The notes below the pieces were generated by a model. That model worked only from the letters and a program-made list of their open reading frames with translations, did not search any database and was not told the origin of the DNA. Below, one piece after another: positions 31,936 to 43,020 of a stretch of DNA of 64,000 nt. Both the position numbers and the translations under genes were made by a program. The stretch comes from Cricetomys ansorgei. Its lineage: Eukaryota; Chordata; Mammalia; Rodentia; Nesomyidae. The stretch is from NCBI GenBank assembly GCA_026225945.1, contig JAMJFZ010003163.1:17916501-17980500 (forward strand). The letters are read 5' to 3'. The first letter of the stretch is position 1; each line of letters starts with the position of its first letter.

Positions 31936-32151
31936 AGGTGCAGTGTCATTGCAGTTGAAGGTTAAGGGTAGAGCTGATGTCTTGAGTGGGTTCCCCAGAA
32001 GCAGACTCTGGGATCCTGCTGAGTGATTTTGTGACACCACAAGTTGTCATAACTGTGGGGGACAATAAGCTGCCAGACATGCACAGCTTTTTGCCTGAAC
32101 TTGAGGAACTGCCCAGTAGTTGAAGGGAAGTCCTTTAAAGAACTGTCATAT

Positions 32152-32280
32152 GCAGGCATGGGTACCTGTAATCCCAGCACTCTAGAGGACCGTGATGTCC
32201 AGGTCACACAGTGACTCTGAGGCCAGCCTGGGCTCTGCAGCAAGATCCTGTTTGAAAACTAAAAACCAAACCCAAACCAA
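32152..32280 (+). repeat. B1/B4-type SINE
   Basis: 'gcaggcatgggtacctgtaa', 'tcccagcactctagaggacc' and 'ggccagcctgggctctgcag'. The tail is 'aaaccaaacccaaacc'. Confidence 0.8.
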
Positions 32281-32652
32281 GAGTGGGTGCAGATATGGTC
32301 TTTGGAATATGAAAGTCATCCAAGCTGGGGGTGGGATATGCAGAAATAATGACTGTAAAGGAGCCTCCATAGAGCTAGCCTTGGCGGGCAGCAGCCAACA
32401 CGGCTCTGAGCCAAGATGGGAATCTGAAACCAATGCAGTGATTCAGATGTGGGAAGAACAGCGGAATGTCAGATGAGTTACCAGCTTGATCACAGCACTA
32501 ACATGTGCTTCTTCAAGCAATAGGAATGGTCACTGCAGCTTAGGCTAAAGCTTGCTGTGCACACATTGCTGTGGGCTTAGCCGTATCTCTCCTCCCTTCC
32601 CCAAATACACGTTAGGTTTTAACCATCAGTGGGATCATCCAGAGAAGGGTTT
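32281..32652. other. Non-repetitive DNA
   Basis: No recognised feature. Confidence 0.45.
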
Positions 32653-32654
32653 AT

Positions 32655-33018
32655 TATGGTTTGAAACGTGCCTCACAGGCTTGGCCCTCAAGCGGTGGCA
32701 CTACCTGGGAAGTCCTGGAAACTTCAAGAGGTAGGGCTTTGCTGGAGGAAGTGGGTCACTGGATGGGTGCCTTGGAAGATTCTACCTGGTCCCGGGTTCC
32801 TCCTGACCCCTCTGCTTTCTATATGTCATGAAGCGGGTAGCTTCTGTTACATGCTCCTGTCGCCTTGATTTTCTGTCTTACTCTGGGCTTGGAATAAACA
32901 GAGCCAAGGACTATGGATTGAGCCTTCTGAAACCACAAGCCCAAATAAATCCTTTCTCTCTTAAATTATTTATACCAAGGTATATATATATTTTTTTATA
33001 GTGACAAAAGTTTACCTA
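32655..33018 (+). mobile_element. MaLR LTR (MT/ORR1 type)
   Basis: 'atggtttgaaacgtgcctca', 'gctggaggaagtgggtcact', 'aaaccacaagcccaaataaa' and 'tagtgacaaaagtttaccta' are in standard order and full length. Confidence 0.8.
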
Positions 33019-33260
33019 AATGCAGCATCTTCAGGAGATGACTAAAGTTAAAGAAGGCAATAGAGGAGGGGCTTTTATCTGACGAAGCAAATGACTTCAT
33101 AATAAGAGACACCTGAGAATTGACTTCCTGTCCACTGTGTGAGGGCACAGCAAGGAGGTGATCATCTGCCAGCCAGGAAGAGAAGCATCATCAGGAACTG
33201 AACTCTTTGGCCCCTTCATCCTGAGCTTTTCAGCCTTCAAAGCCACATTTAAAATGTCAG

Positions 33261-33487
33261 GCACTGGAGAGATGGCTCAGGGATTAAGAGGACTGTTGTT
33301 CTTGCAGCGGACCCTGGTTTGGTTTCCAGAACCCAGATAGTGGCTTCCAACCACCAGCAACCCCAGTTTCACAGGATCTGATACCCTCTTCTGATCTCCC
33401 TAGACACCAGGCGTGCATGTGGTACATATACATACACGCCGGCAAAAGAATTATGCATATAAAATAAAATAAATCTTTATAAAAATC
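33261..33487 (+). repeat. B2 SINE
   Basis: A full-length B2: tRNA-like head 'cactggagagatggctcagg', body 'ccagatagtggcttccaacc', 'gataccctcttctgatctcc' and the A/T-rich end 'aaaataaaataaatcttta'. The pol III B box has decayed ('ggtttggtttcc'). Confidence 0.92.
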
Positions 33488-33624
33488 TCTGTTGTTTGAG
33501 TTGTTCATGCTCCGCCATGAAGGCAGCCTGGGCTGACTATGACACCTATGACTGCCAGGCACTGTGCAACCACTGTGTGTACCACCTCACTTCAACCTGA
33601 CAGTCCAGAGGACGATTCTATTCA

Positions 33625-34045
33625 CATCTGTCCTAATTACTTTTTTCATTGCTATGACAAAATGTCTTACCAAAGCAACTTAAGAGAGAAAGGGTTTATT
33701 TTGGCTCGGAATTTGAGGGTACAGTCCATTATGGTGGGGGAATCATGGAGGCAGGAGCTCGAGGCAGCTGGTCATATTATGTGTGTAATCAGGAAGCAGG
33801 GAGAGACGAATGCTAGTATTCAGCTCATTTTCTCCCTTTATTCAGTCTAGGCCCCCAGCCCATAGAATGGGGTCACCCACAGTTCAGGTGGGTGACCATT
33901 TAGTGCCTGGATAAATTATGCAATCCCTCACAGGTATTCCTAGAGGCTAACCTAATCAAGATAATCCTTCCCAAGTGTGCCTGGAGGCTTCTCTCCTAGG
34001 TGATTCTAGATCCTTTGAGGTTGACAATACTAATCATGACAGTAC
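33625..34045 (-). mobile_element. MaLR-like LTR, near full length
   Basis: A reverse copy from 'catctgtcctaattactttt' through 'aagggtttattttggctcgg' and 'ttctcctaggtgattctaga' to 'gttgacaatactaatcatga'. It is the longest representative of this family in the window. Confidence 0.75.
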
Positions 34046-34154
34046 CCTCATTTACAATACGGAAGCACAATGATGGCTTCTATGTTTTGAATGTTTGCTA
34101 TCTATCTGTGCCACACCTATCACTTTGTGCTTGCCTGTTAAATGCTTTGAGTAC

Positions 34155-34262
34155 ACCTAGAGGGAATTGTTACTTCCATTGGCAGAAGAGGGCACTGATA
34201 AGCCATAGGATTTGGGGTAGAGCTGGGGTTTAAACCCAGGATGCTCAAACCCCTGTGTTTAA
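34155..34262 (-). repeat. MIR relic
   Basis: 'ggggtagagctggggtttaa' and 'acccaggatgctcaaacccc' match reverse MIR. Confidence 0.55.
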
Positions 34263-35267
34263 ATGGACAAGACAGATAGGACTAGTGCCAGGAGTGTATC
34301 TTCTTTGCTCCCTCAGCCACCACACCAGCCTACTTCTTATGTGGCTTTTCCTCGCCTAAAAAAGGGAAGATGACTCCCGTCACTCTTCCTGCTCCGGGGA
34401 GTCCTGGGATCCTCTCAGACTGACAAAGGTCAACGTGAAACTGCCTCATCCACCATGCGTGCTTGAGCACCCCGCCGGGGATGCACACTCGTGCTTTCCT
34501 AGCTCCTGCATGTCAGTACTAGGCTACATCAACCTCTGGAGACTGCTATCTGTGAAGAGCTGCTTCAGCCAAGGCTTCGTCTCTTCCACGTGGTCAGCCA
34601 TGGAAAGATGCCATTACTCAGGTCTGTGTTTATAGTGACTCAGAGAGCAAATCTGCACCTCACACACCCGTGCTTCCTGTCTCCTAAAAAGAAAGGATTT
34701 TCCTCTTCAGCATTCAAATCAGATGAACATGCTAAGTGCTGAGCAGAAGTTGATTAGAGCAGGCCACAGACAGACTTCCAGCTCACAATCTCATTAGCTC
34801 AGAGAGGCCCCTCGGAGTCTGCGTAGGAGAGCGTCCGAGGCTCAGGGAAGGCATCAAAAATTAGAAGACACCATCAAAGGAGAGGGAGAAGCTCACGCCT
34901 GTGTGTTGGGGAGGGAGCAGGGGGGTCTTTGAGGAGGTGGCTGGGGCCTGTCTTCCCACGTCTTGTGTATGCCTCTATAATCATTTTCACGGCTACCTCC
35001 AGCCAGAAAGCTAAAAAAGTAATCACACGGTTCTCTGCAAACACAGCCTGGGTGGCCGTCGCCCTGTAGCTTGGTACAGAGAACACCTCCTAGTGGCTTG
35101 CAGAGAAAGGAAGATTGGTTTTCTTCAGAGCTACAGCAAGCCCCAGGTAGTCAGCCTCTTCTCACCTCCATAATAGGCAGAATGGAGAAAAGCAGACCAA
35201 AAATAGCCCAGGATTGTGCTGGGGAGGTCTCTTGAATTCAGAATCATGATGGCTGGTTAGAGAGGCT
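34263..35267. other. Non-repetitive DNA
   Basis: A 1-kb stretch free of SINEs. 34690-34800 is AT-rich and could be conserved. No exon was recognised. Confidence 0.4.
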
Positions 35268-35292
35268 GGGGCGGGGTGGGGGAGGGCAGGGG
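35268..35292 (+). promoter_or_regulatory. G-quadruplex motif
   Basis: Five G runs (GGGG, GGGG, GGGGG, GGG, GGGG) are separated by 1-2 bases, followed at once by 'ttataagg'. No transcription start is evident. Confidence 0.55.
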
Positions 35293-35384
35293 TTATAAGG
35301 CATTCATAGAGTTATGGCTCTGGCTGCAAGAACAGCAGGGCGCGGAGCCCGCCCTTGAGGACTTCACAGCCGTGTCATTCATGT

Positions 35385-35480
35385 CCCTCACGGATTCATT
35401 CAACAAATGCCGATTGAACAGTTACGGTGAGGCAGACATTGTATGGAGCACCAGGATGCAGAACTGAACAAGCCGGATGA
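35385..35480 (+). repeat. L2/MIR relic
   Basis: 'attcattcaacaaatgccga' followed by 'gaggcagacattgtatggag' and 'aactgaacaagccggat' follows the L2 order. Confidence 0.5.
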
Positions 35481-35594
35481 ATTCCTGCTCCCATGGAAAG
35501 AAGACAGCACGTGGGAGCCAGAGACAGCCCATGAGAAAAGGTGACAGGCTATTGTGAAAAGTGAGAAGTGTACCACATAGGAGAACAGGTAATT

Positions 35595-35596
35595 TC

Positions 35597-35638
<42 letters not shown>

Positions 35639-35945
35639 GTGTGTGTGTGTGATTGCTAGTATGCACATCTGAAGACCAGAGGATAACCTCAGGCGTCAGT
35701 CCTTGTCTTCTGCTCTGTTTGAGACAGGGTCTCTTGATTTTTTTTTGGGGGGGGGAGGATGCATATGTGAAGCTAGTTGACCCAAAAGCTTCTGGGGATT
35801 CTCCTGCCTCTACCTCCCATCTTCCTGTAGGAGTGCCAGGATTCCAGAAGCACGCTGTTATATCTGGCTTTATGTGTGGGTTCTGGAAATTCAAACTCAG
35901 GCCTCTGTCACTCTTTTGTAGCCCTCTGAGTTATTGCCCCAGCCC
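35595..35945 (-). repeat. B4 SINE with (CT)n(GT)n tail
   Basis: A (CT)n/(GT)n tract at 35595-35650 leads into reverse B4: 'gaagaccagaggataacctc', 'gagacagggtctcttgattt', 'gtgccaggattccagaagca' and 'tctgagttattgccccagcc'. Confidence 0.85.
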
Positions 35946-36200
35946 GAGAACAGCGACTTCTGTGTGACTGCAAACGTAGCCAAGGTGCTAGCTATATCTC
36001 TCACTGTAGGGCTGGGCATTTATCAGGAGTCTGGACTCCATGGATCTAGAGATTCTGGTTCTCAGAGCTGGGTGCTGCTGGTGGGAAGCACAGTAAGAGT
36101 CATTGCATCTAAGGCTGTGGCTGCTGCCTGTTCACTTGCAGCTCCTGGTGGGACAAGGCTAGGGGACAATGTGGACATGGAGAGGGCACTTGTCATCGAT

Positions 36201-36256
36201 GTCATTGTGGTGACGTCATTGTGGTGACGTCATTGTGGTGATGTCATTGTGGTGAC
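36201..36256 (+). repeat. 4 x 14-bp tandem array with CRE sites
   Basis: The unit 'gtcattgtggtgac' is repeated four times with one substitution (unit 3 ends 'gat'). The joins between units 1-2 and 2-3 each make TGACGTCA (36211-36218, 36225-36232), the perfect CREB/ATF palindrome, 14 bp apart. Confidence 0.9.
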
Positions 36257-36347
36257 ATTTCTTGCTCAACTTTGTCACTAAGTGCTACAGTTGTGGCTCA
36301 AGAAGGGCATGGTGTCTGTAGCTAAGGGTTCTCAGGCAAGCCATGTA

Positions 36348-36507
36348 TCTTTGTTGTTGTTGTTGTTTTGAGACATAGTTTCTCTGTTATAACTCTGGCT
36401 GTTCTGGAACTCACTCTGGAGACCAGGGTGGCCTTGAACTCACAGAGATCCACCAACCTCTGCCTTCCAAGTGCGGGGATTAAAGTGCTGGGCCACTGGC
36501 TCAGGCC
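36348..36507 (-). repeat. B1 SINE with (TTG)n tail
   Basis: The (TTG)n tail is followed by reverse B1 'ttgagacatagtttctctgt', 'ggtggccttgaactcacaga' and 'tgcggggattaaagtgctgg'. Confidence 0.9.
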
Positions 36508-36870
36508 ATGCATCTTAAAGACACTAGCAGAGAGTGGGAGGCTCCAGGATGGCAATAGAGAAGGTGCCCGAGGTGTCAGCCTGGTCTAGAGGGTGCTGCA
36601 GTGTGGCCCACTCATTTTCCTCCCATAAGTTTGCCAGGAAAAGCTCAGCCAGGTCGCAGAGCTGTTGATAGGATGGAACAAATGCAGGAATCTGGCCTAG
36701 ATGGCTCGAGGGTAATGTGGCACACGTGGGATGTGCCGTGAACACACCCACCAGGATTCACACACTCGCTTTCCCTGTTCCTGTGGCAGTGCTAGGCTGC
36801 ACCAACCTCTAACTGCCCTCAGTGTAAAGAGATGTGGTCCAACAAGGCTTCACCCTGCCCATAAGGTCAG
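36508..36870. other. Non-repetitive DNA
   Basis: No recognised feature. Confidence 0.45.
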
Positions 36871-36874
36871 CTTG

Positions 36875-36948
36875 CATTGTGTGTGTGTGTGTGTGGAGAG
36901 AGAGAGACAGACAGACAGACAGACTGAGAGAGACACACACACAGAGAA
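36875..36948. repeat. (TG)n(GA)n(CAGA)n microsatellite
   Basis: A compound tract of tg, ga, caga and ca units. Confidence 0.95.
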
Positions 36949-37204
36949 ACATATCCTTGCTCCAGGGTGGGAAACTTCACTGGGCCTCCCCATCTGCAGA
37001 GTTCCCCAATGGGACAGTGAAGTATGCATAGGGTGGAGTCTCAGATAAACTCTTCCTCCGCTTAGACCTGTCCCTTCATTGCCCGTAGACGTTGGTTGCA
37101 AGGCAGACAGTGAATGCTCCTTGCAGGCAGGCCTCTTTCAGAGCTGGTTCCAGGGTTCAGTTGATATAGTCTGAGTATGTCCTCGCAAAGCCATGAGTTG
37201 AAAA

Positions 37205-37442
37205 TTTCTGGAGAAGAAGAGATGGCTCAATAGTTAACAGCACTGGTTGATCTTCCAGAGGACCCAGGTTCCATTCTCAGATCCCACAAGGTGGCTCAGA
37301 ATCATTTGTAACTCCAGTTACTGGGGATCCAGTGCCCTCATCTGGCCTCTGTGGGCACCAAGGTGTATATGTAATATACAGATATACATGCAAGCAGGCA
37401 AAACACCCATATAAGTAAAATATAATAATAATTTTTAAATAT
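37205..37442 (+). repeat. B3/B2 SINE
   Basis: 'gaagagatggctcaatagtt', 'gaggacccaggttccattct' and 'gggatccagtgccctcatct' end in 'aaaatataataataattttt'. Confidence 0.88.
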
Positions 37443-37488
37443 AAAAATGTTTGTTTAACAAAGAAAAAATGTCATTGCCAAACTACAG

Positions 37489-37649
37489 TGTTTTTTTTTT
37501 TTTTTTTTTTTTTTCCAAGACAGAGTTTCTCTATTGTAATCCTGACTATCCTGGAACTCACTCTGTAGACCAGGCTGGTCACAGAGATCTGCCTGCCTCA
37601 GCCTCTCCAGTGCTGGGATTAAAGGCATGTGCCACCACTGCCCAGCAAA
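37489..37649 (-). repeat. B1 SINE with poly(T) tail
   Basis: A ~24-bp T run, then reverse B1 'ccaagacagagtttctctat' to 'ggattaaaggcatgtgccac'. About 10 bp around 'gcctcaaactc' are deleted. Confidence 0.92.
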
Positions 37650-37952
37650 AGGTAGCGTCTTTGAGAGGTCTGAGGGCTTTGAGGTCAGTGTTCTATTTCA
37701 GGAGTAGGTTTGATAGAAAACGAAGTTTGGGGTCTCTTCTCCCTGTGCCTCCATGCGATGCTTTCTACCAGGATATGACAGAGCAAGGTCTCCATCACAC
37801 GGGGCACCTCCATCTTAGATTCCCCGGACTTCAGACCTATAAGCCAAACACATTTCTGGTCACTATGAAGTCCTGACTTGGTGTGTGTGGGTCAAGGTCA
37901 CAGAAGGAATAATGACCATAATCAGAACGAGTGTGGTAGTTAGGTAGGAAGA

Positions 37953-38308
37953 GGAAACTGCAGTTGAGGAATTGCCTCCCTCAGATCAGCCTGTGGGTGT
38001 GTCTGTGGGACATTTTCTTGACTGATGATTGATGTGGAAGAGCCCAGCCCATTGTGGGAAGTGCCACTGGCTTGCCCACTGAACAAGCAGTCCTGGGTTA
38101 TATTAGAAAGCAGACTGAGCAAACCATGATGAACAAACCAGTAAGCAGCATTCCTCCATGGTCACTGCTTCATTTCCTGCCTCTAGGTTCCTGCTTGGCT
38201 TCCATTAATGGACTGTAGCTCTGGGATATGTAAGCCAAATAAACCCTTCCTTCTCAGGTTGCTTTTGGTCATAGTGCTTATCACAGCAATAGAGAGCAAA
38301 CTGTGACA
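37953..38308 (+). mobile_element. MaLR-like LTR, forward
   Basis: 'ttgaggaattgcctccctca', 'gtgtgtctgtgggacatttt', 'atgtaagccaaataaaccct' and 'ttggtcatagtgcttatcac'. It is the best forward copy of the family seen reversed at 24165. Confidence 0.8.
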
Positions 38309-38439
38309 GCAAGTTAGTTGCTGATGGAAGGAAATGTCTTCACATGGCGATGCCATTCATATAAGGCCTCCCTGCAAGGTGATGTGTGAGCTACAACCTG
38401 GATGATGGGAAAGGTCCAGCTCACAGAACGTCCCCAGGG

Positions 38440-39245
38440 AAAATGAGTGTAAAAGCAGAGGGAGGGAAATGATATGGGCTAGAAGGAAGGCTTGTAGGGT
38501 TTGAGGGTGGTGTAGTAAAAGAAGAGGAGGGTATTGAGCAGTTCCGGAAGAGCCTTACTGGCCCTCATGAGGAATTTGGATTTAATTCTGAAGGCAATGA
38601 GGAGTTTCTGGAGGGATCCGGCACAGCGAACATCTTCCTGGCTACTGTGGATTCAGTTTCATCAGGAAGATAAGACAAACTGACATAGAAAGTCAGAGAA
38701 CAGCCCCCCAAACTCCCCCACCCCGATTCTGTATCTATCAAGAGGTGTATCTATGCACCAAGCCGATAGGCGGATCTCATAGTCACTGAACTATGTTACT
38801 AAGCAAACAGAATAGTTGAGCACCTATTATATAGCAGACTCTGTGTCAGGCTCCGAGATCCAGTGCACATTAAGACGAACAACACGAGGAGCCATCACAG
38901 AGTATCCATTTACAATAGGCAAATTTCTAATTACTCAATTAGGTGGCATAGGCTTTAGTGAAGCAGTCACTGGGCGCTGTAAGGAAGGACCACGCTTCCT
39001 GGAGAAGGCAGCACTAGATGAGGCGTAGAAAGGGGTAGGGAGCAGGAATGTGGTAAAGAGCATGGAGACAGGCCGGTAGTCTCCATCTACCGACCACATA
39101 CTGTGTGCCAGGTTCAAGTTATCTTTAGAGGCACTATAGAAGCAGCAGGAGTTTCCCCTACCCCCATTTTCCAAATGGAGAAACAGAGGCAGACAGAAAT
39201 CCTAAGCTCAAGGTCATATGTCTGAAAAGAGGTGGACGGGGATTC
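38440..39245 (+). repeat. Cluster of L2/MIR relics
   Basis: 38440-38620 ('ttttaattct'-type L2 spacing, weak), 38805-38880 ('gttgagcacctattatatag'), 38980-39050 ('cacgcttcctggagaaggca') and 39080-39245 ('ccccattttccaaatggaga'). All are ancient and diverged. Confidence 0.45.
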
Positions 39246-39459
39246 CCTTCCATGTCTGTCTCAGAAAGGGAATTCTGTGCCCTCAGCCCCCGTGCTAATG
39301 TGGCTATCAGGTAGGAGGAAGCACCAACGGCCACAGCTGATGGACTGGAAGTGCTCCTTCTCTATCCAACCCAGATTCCCACCTCTTCCCAGGACGAGTT
39401 CTGCAGCAGGGCTTTGGGGTCGGCTGTGGTGTAGACAACAGCTCTGGATTCACCCCTTG

Positions 39460-39565
39460 CTTCACCGCCTTTCCTTCCCTCTGCCTCTTTCTCCTCCTCT
39501 CCCTTCTCCCCTCTTTCATGCCTCCTTTCCCCTCTCCTCCCTTTTATTCTTCCTTCTTTTCTTTC
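39460..39565. repeat. C/T-rich low-complexity tract
   Basis: A pyrimidine tract with mixed tcc/ttcc/cttt units next to the reverse SINE at 39567. Confidence 0.8.
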
Positions 39566-39566
39566 T

Positions 39567-39808
39567 TTCCTGTGGAGATGGGGTCACATTATACAGACTA
39601 AGCTGGCCTGGAATTCACTCAGAGCTCTTCTCCCTTTGCTCTCCACAGGTGCTGGTGCCAAGGGTAGACAGGTGGACACTCCTGCATTCCTGCTTCTCTC
39701 AGGGCTGGTCCTGGCGTGCAATTGCCATGTTCTGCTCTTGAACTTGAAATCTTCATGACCCAGCCTCCCATGCTGGGATTGCAGGCATGTATCACTGTGC
39801 CCAGCTTC
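39567..39808 (-). repeat. B4-like SINE, interrupted
   Basis: The B1-like segment 39567-39612 and the B1-like head 39731-39808 ('catgctgggattgcaggcat') are separated by ~120 bp of unassigned sequence. Confidence 0.55.
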
Positions 39809-39904
39809 TGCCCATACTTCTGTCTTCATCAGCTGTCTCTCACTTGACAGAACCTGTTAAATTCATCACTATCAGATTTATCATCCTATTAAAATTTTAC
39901 TTTT

Positions 39905-40095
39905 ATTTTAAGCTTGATTTTATCATCTCCGTCTCTCTCTATGTATGTATGTTATATGACAGCATGTATATGGAGGTCAGAGGACAACTTCTCGGAGTCA
40001 GTTCTTTTCTTCCACTGGAGGTTCTAGGGATGGAGCCCAGGCTGTCAGGCTTGAACAGCAGGCAATTTTACCCTTGGAGCCATCTCACCAGCTCA
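39905..40095 (-). repeat. B3/B4-type SINE
   Basis: 'tatggaggtcagaggacaac', 'ggttctagggatggagccca' and 'cccttggagccatctcacca'. Confidence 0.8.
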
Positions 40096-40164
40096 AGAGT
40101 CCTTGTCTTTTTTAGATGTGGTTTAATAGATTTCCTCACACAAATTATGCAACTGATTTCTGGC

Positions 40165-40536
40165 CAAGTTGGTCTTGGATTTTTACTTGACACAGCCTGG
40201 AATCACCTAAGAACGTAACCTCAGTTGGGAAATTACTTAGATTGCCCTGTGGGATTCTGTGGGATTGTCATGATTATTAACTGGTGCAGGAGTGCCTAGT
40301 CCAACCGTTCCTAGGCAGATAGTTCTGGACTTTGTTAGAAAGCTAGTTGAGCATGAACCAGAGAACAAGCCAGAGCATGGGCCAGCAAACAGTGTTCCTC
40401 TTGGTTCCTGCTGGCAGGTTCCTGCTTTGGGATGCTGTGCTGAGTTCTCCTAATGATGAGTTGTGATCTGGAAGTGTAAGTCGAATAAACCCTTTCCTCA
40501 GAATGTTTTATCACAGCAACAGGAGGACACTAGGAC
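40165..40536 (+). mobile_element. MaLR-like LTR, forward
   Basis: 'acttgacacagcctggaatc', 'gatgagttgtgatctggaag', 'taagtcgaataaaccctttc' and 'cacagcaacaggaggacact'. It is the same family as 37953. Confidence 0.75.
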
Positions 40537-41340
40537 AATGGCATTTTTATTTGGTCCTTATAAATCTCCAATGCACTTATTTTCCTTTTACTGTCTCAGA
40601 AGCCCCACTGACGATGACAGAGCCAATCCTAACCTCTGAATAACTGTGCAGGGAAGATTGTTCTACAACCTAGACCTATCCTGAGATACTTTGTAAGAGA
40701 TAAAAAAATCTTCTTTAGCCTTTATGATTGGGCCTATTTGTTACCCTAGCCTCGCCCACACTAACTCACGTACTTGCTTTCTATCATTTAAGATCATTGT
40801 CAGGGCAAACGATAATTTGGGTCATTCCACTAAAAATTATTCAAGTTAGGGAGTTGTTATGCAGTAATTTCCTCCACATTGAAACATTCCATCCTAAGAA
40901 GATTTGTGAAAACTCTGGAAGAAAACAGCATACAAGTCTCAGTAAGTCCCTGACACTTACTGGATTCACAAGCCATTCACAAAGTTATGGGGCGCTGAGG
41001 AGAGATGACTTTCAGACCTATTGATCTTCCTGAATGTCGTACAGAGAGCTCCAGGAGTGCAGTTCATGAGTCATCACCCATGGTGGGGTAGGCTTTCCAT
41101 CTGTCTTTGAGCTGTCCATGTTCCTGTAAAAACCTCTCACACATACTTTTATAAGAAAGTCTGGTAAAATCTTTGGTTCATCAAGTTGGATTTAGGTAGA
41201 ATCCTTACTTTGGTCTGACATTGGTGCTCTGCCTGGTTAGGTAGATGTTTTTTCCACATCTCCCTAGAAAAAGTCTCACATAACAGACTTATAGACAAAA
41301 GTCAGAGTCAGTTCTTGTTCTTGTTTTAGTGGAATACAAT
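40537..41340. other. Non-repetitive, AT-rich DNA
   Basis: No recognised repeat. The 98-codon frame at 40728 lacks any family resemblance or clear splice sites. Confidence 0.4.
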
Positions 41341-41341
41341 A

Positions 41342-41640
41342 ACTTGTAAAAAATAGCCTTTTTTTTTCTTTGAAAAAAAAAAAGAGAAACAGAGACAAAG
41401 AAGAGATGAAAAAGAAAGCTGTGTGTTGTGTCACACATAATTCCAGCATGGGGGAAGTGGGGGAATGGGCATTGGTATTAGTTGAAGGACATTCTCAGCT
41501 ACATCACTAGATTGTTGTCAGCTGAGTTGTGTGAAATCCTGCCTCAAAGGGGTGGGGAGGGGGGGGAATAGGAAGGGAGAGAAGAGAAAGAATGAGTAGA
41601 GGGACTAGAAGCGTGAGAGAGAAAATAGGGAAGAAGGGAG
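41342..41640 (+). repeat. B4/B1-like SINE with purine-rich flanks
   Basis: T and A runs at 41357-41385 precede a diverged SINE (41420-41555, 'acacataattccagcatggg', 'aaatcctgcctcaaaggggt'). A G/A tract follows at 41550-41640. Confidence 0.5.
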
Positions 41641-41985
41641 AATATAAAAGACAGGACATATTATGTATCCACGCTTGAAGGGGTGAAATTTAAACACAAC
41701 CATTCCTGAAGTTTGGAGAACATCTGGTTTGCATAGCACAACTGCCTCACACTTAACCTGGTATTAAAAGATGCCCATTACCTGCTCAGGGACTGATGTA
41801 CTTGGTACACCCACCCTGTTACCTCCTCTCATCTGCCAAGCCATGGAGATAACTGTGGCTTAATAGCCTCAGATTCCATGTAAAACACAGGCATCATCCC
41901 CGGTCAAACTCTTAGGAAGATAGTATTCTTGGCAGGTAAAAAAGGAAGAGAGATAAAGGTTACATCAACAGGGACAACCTCAGCT
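41641..41985. other. Non-repetitive DNA
   Basis: No recognised feature. Confidence 0.45.
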
Positions 41986-41989
41986 TCCG

Positions 41990-42670
41990 TGATTTTATAT
42001 TTAGATTGTGGTGGCTGGGAGCTAATTAGGCCTGGTCTTCCTGATGAACACCACTCACCCTTTTCCCTTGACTAATTAGCTTGAAAGGGGGTTCTAAAGG
42101 AAATAGGAAGGTTCTTGGGATTGGTGGTGGGTGATGGCAGTGGTTGGGAGAAATGTCCTCTCAGAACACTTTTGCTCTTAGGCTATTTAGAAGACTGTGT
42201 GTTTTTCAGGACGATGGACAGCTCCAGACAGACTGGGAATGTCACAGAGGAGGCCCTGGAGGTAGGTAGCTTCAATCCACAAGCTCTGGAAACTCTGGAT
42301 ATTTAGGCTGTAGCCTGCTACCTTATTTAATTATGCAAGGATCAGCAACCTTTACATTTTAATTAGCAAGTCACTGTGATGAAGCCATCCTGCTTCCACA
42401 CAGAGCAGTTCTGATTCTTTCTTCTCTCTGGAAGGGTCTTCAACACTAATTGGCTGGCGGCTTGGTCCTGACAGTACGAGGTAGGTAGTGATCCCTTGCA
42501 TTTCTGCTAATGCGTTCTCTGGTCTCCCTGCTCTCCTCCTCTTTGATTTGCCTAATTAGCGCTAATAATTTAAAAGCTGCACGGTCCTCTTTTGATCCTG
42601 CTGTCAAAGGCAGACAGAGCCATTCCATTAGGAGGTATTAAATAGCACTAATCTGTGGCGACACTGTGGC
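41990..42670. promoter_or_regulatory. Candidate developmental enhancer
   Basis: Repeat-free 680 bp with five exact TAATTA sites (42023, 42073, 42328, 42360, 42553). It also has the 12-bp palindrome ATTAGCGCTAAT (42555-42566), an octamer-like 'ttatgcaag' and further ATTA cores. The density and the lack of transposons resemble deeply conserved homeodomain-bound enhancers. No coding frame spans it. Conservation is an inference. Confidence 0.45.
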
Positions 42671-42711
42671 TTACACACAGCTCTGGCCCGAGACCCAGTA
42701 CTGGCTTTCTC

Positions 42712-42752
42712 TCTCTTTCTCTCTCTCTCTGTATCTGTCTCTCTCTCTCTCA
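42712..42752. repeat. (CT)n microsatellite
   Basis: Imperfect ct repeats that separate the two candidate regulatory stretches. Confidence 0.9.
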
Positions 42753-42794
42753 TTCTCACTCACCTCATTTACTTTATTCCTAGGGGAAAGTGAT

Positions 42795-43020
42795 TCCAGG
42801 CAGTGTCAGTTTAAACGTCGTGTCTTTATAACTATTTGAGGTCCCCTTTATTGTGGGCTGGCATTGAAAACCCACATGATTTATTCTACATTTCAGGATT
42901 TTAATGATTAATTCATGAATGTATATGCAAGGATGCCAAGGTCTCTAAAGTAATGAAAGCCTTTTCCCCCCTAAAGTTGTTTGTTTTCATTTCAAACCAA
43001 AGCAATCTGTCTTGAACATT
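42795..43020. promoter_or_regulatory. Second candidate conserved stretch
   Basis: AT-rich single-copy DNA ('ttttaatgattaattcatga', 'gtaatgaaagcc') without repeats, continuing the texture of 41990-42670. Confidence 0.25.

Noticed and set aside
33261..33340. tRNA-like sequence
   Set aside because: This is the tRNA-derived head of a B2 SINE. The same holds for the other tRNA-like heads, for example 37209 and 53576.
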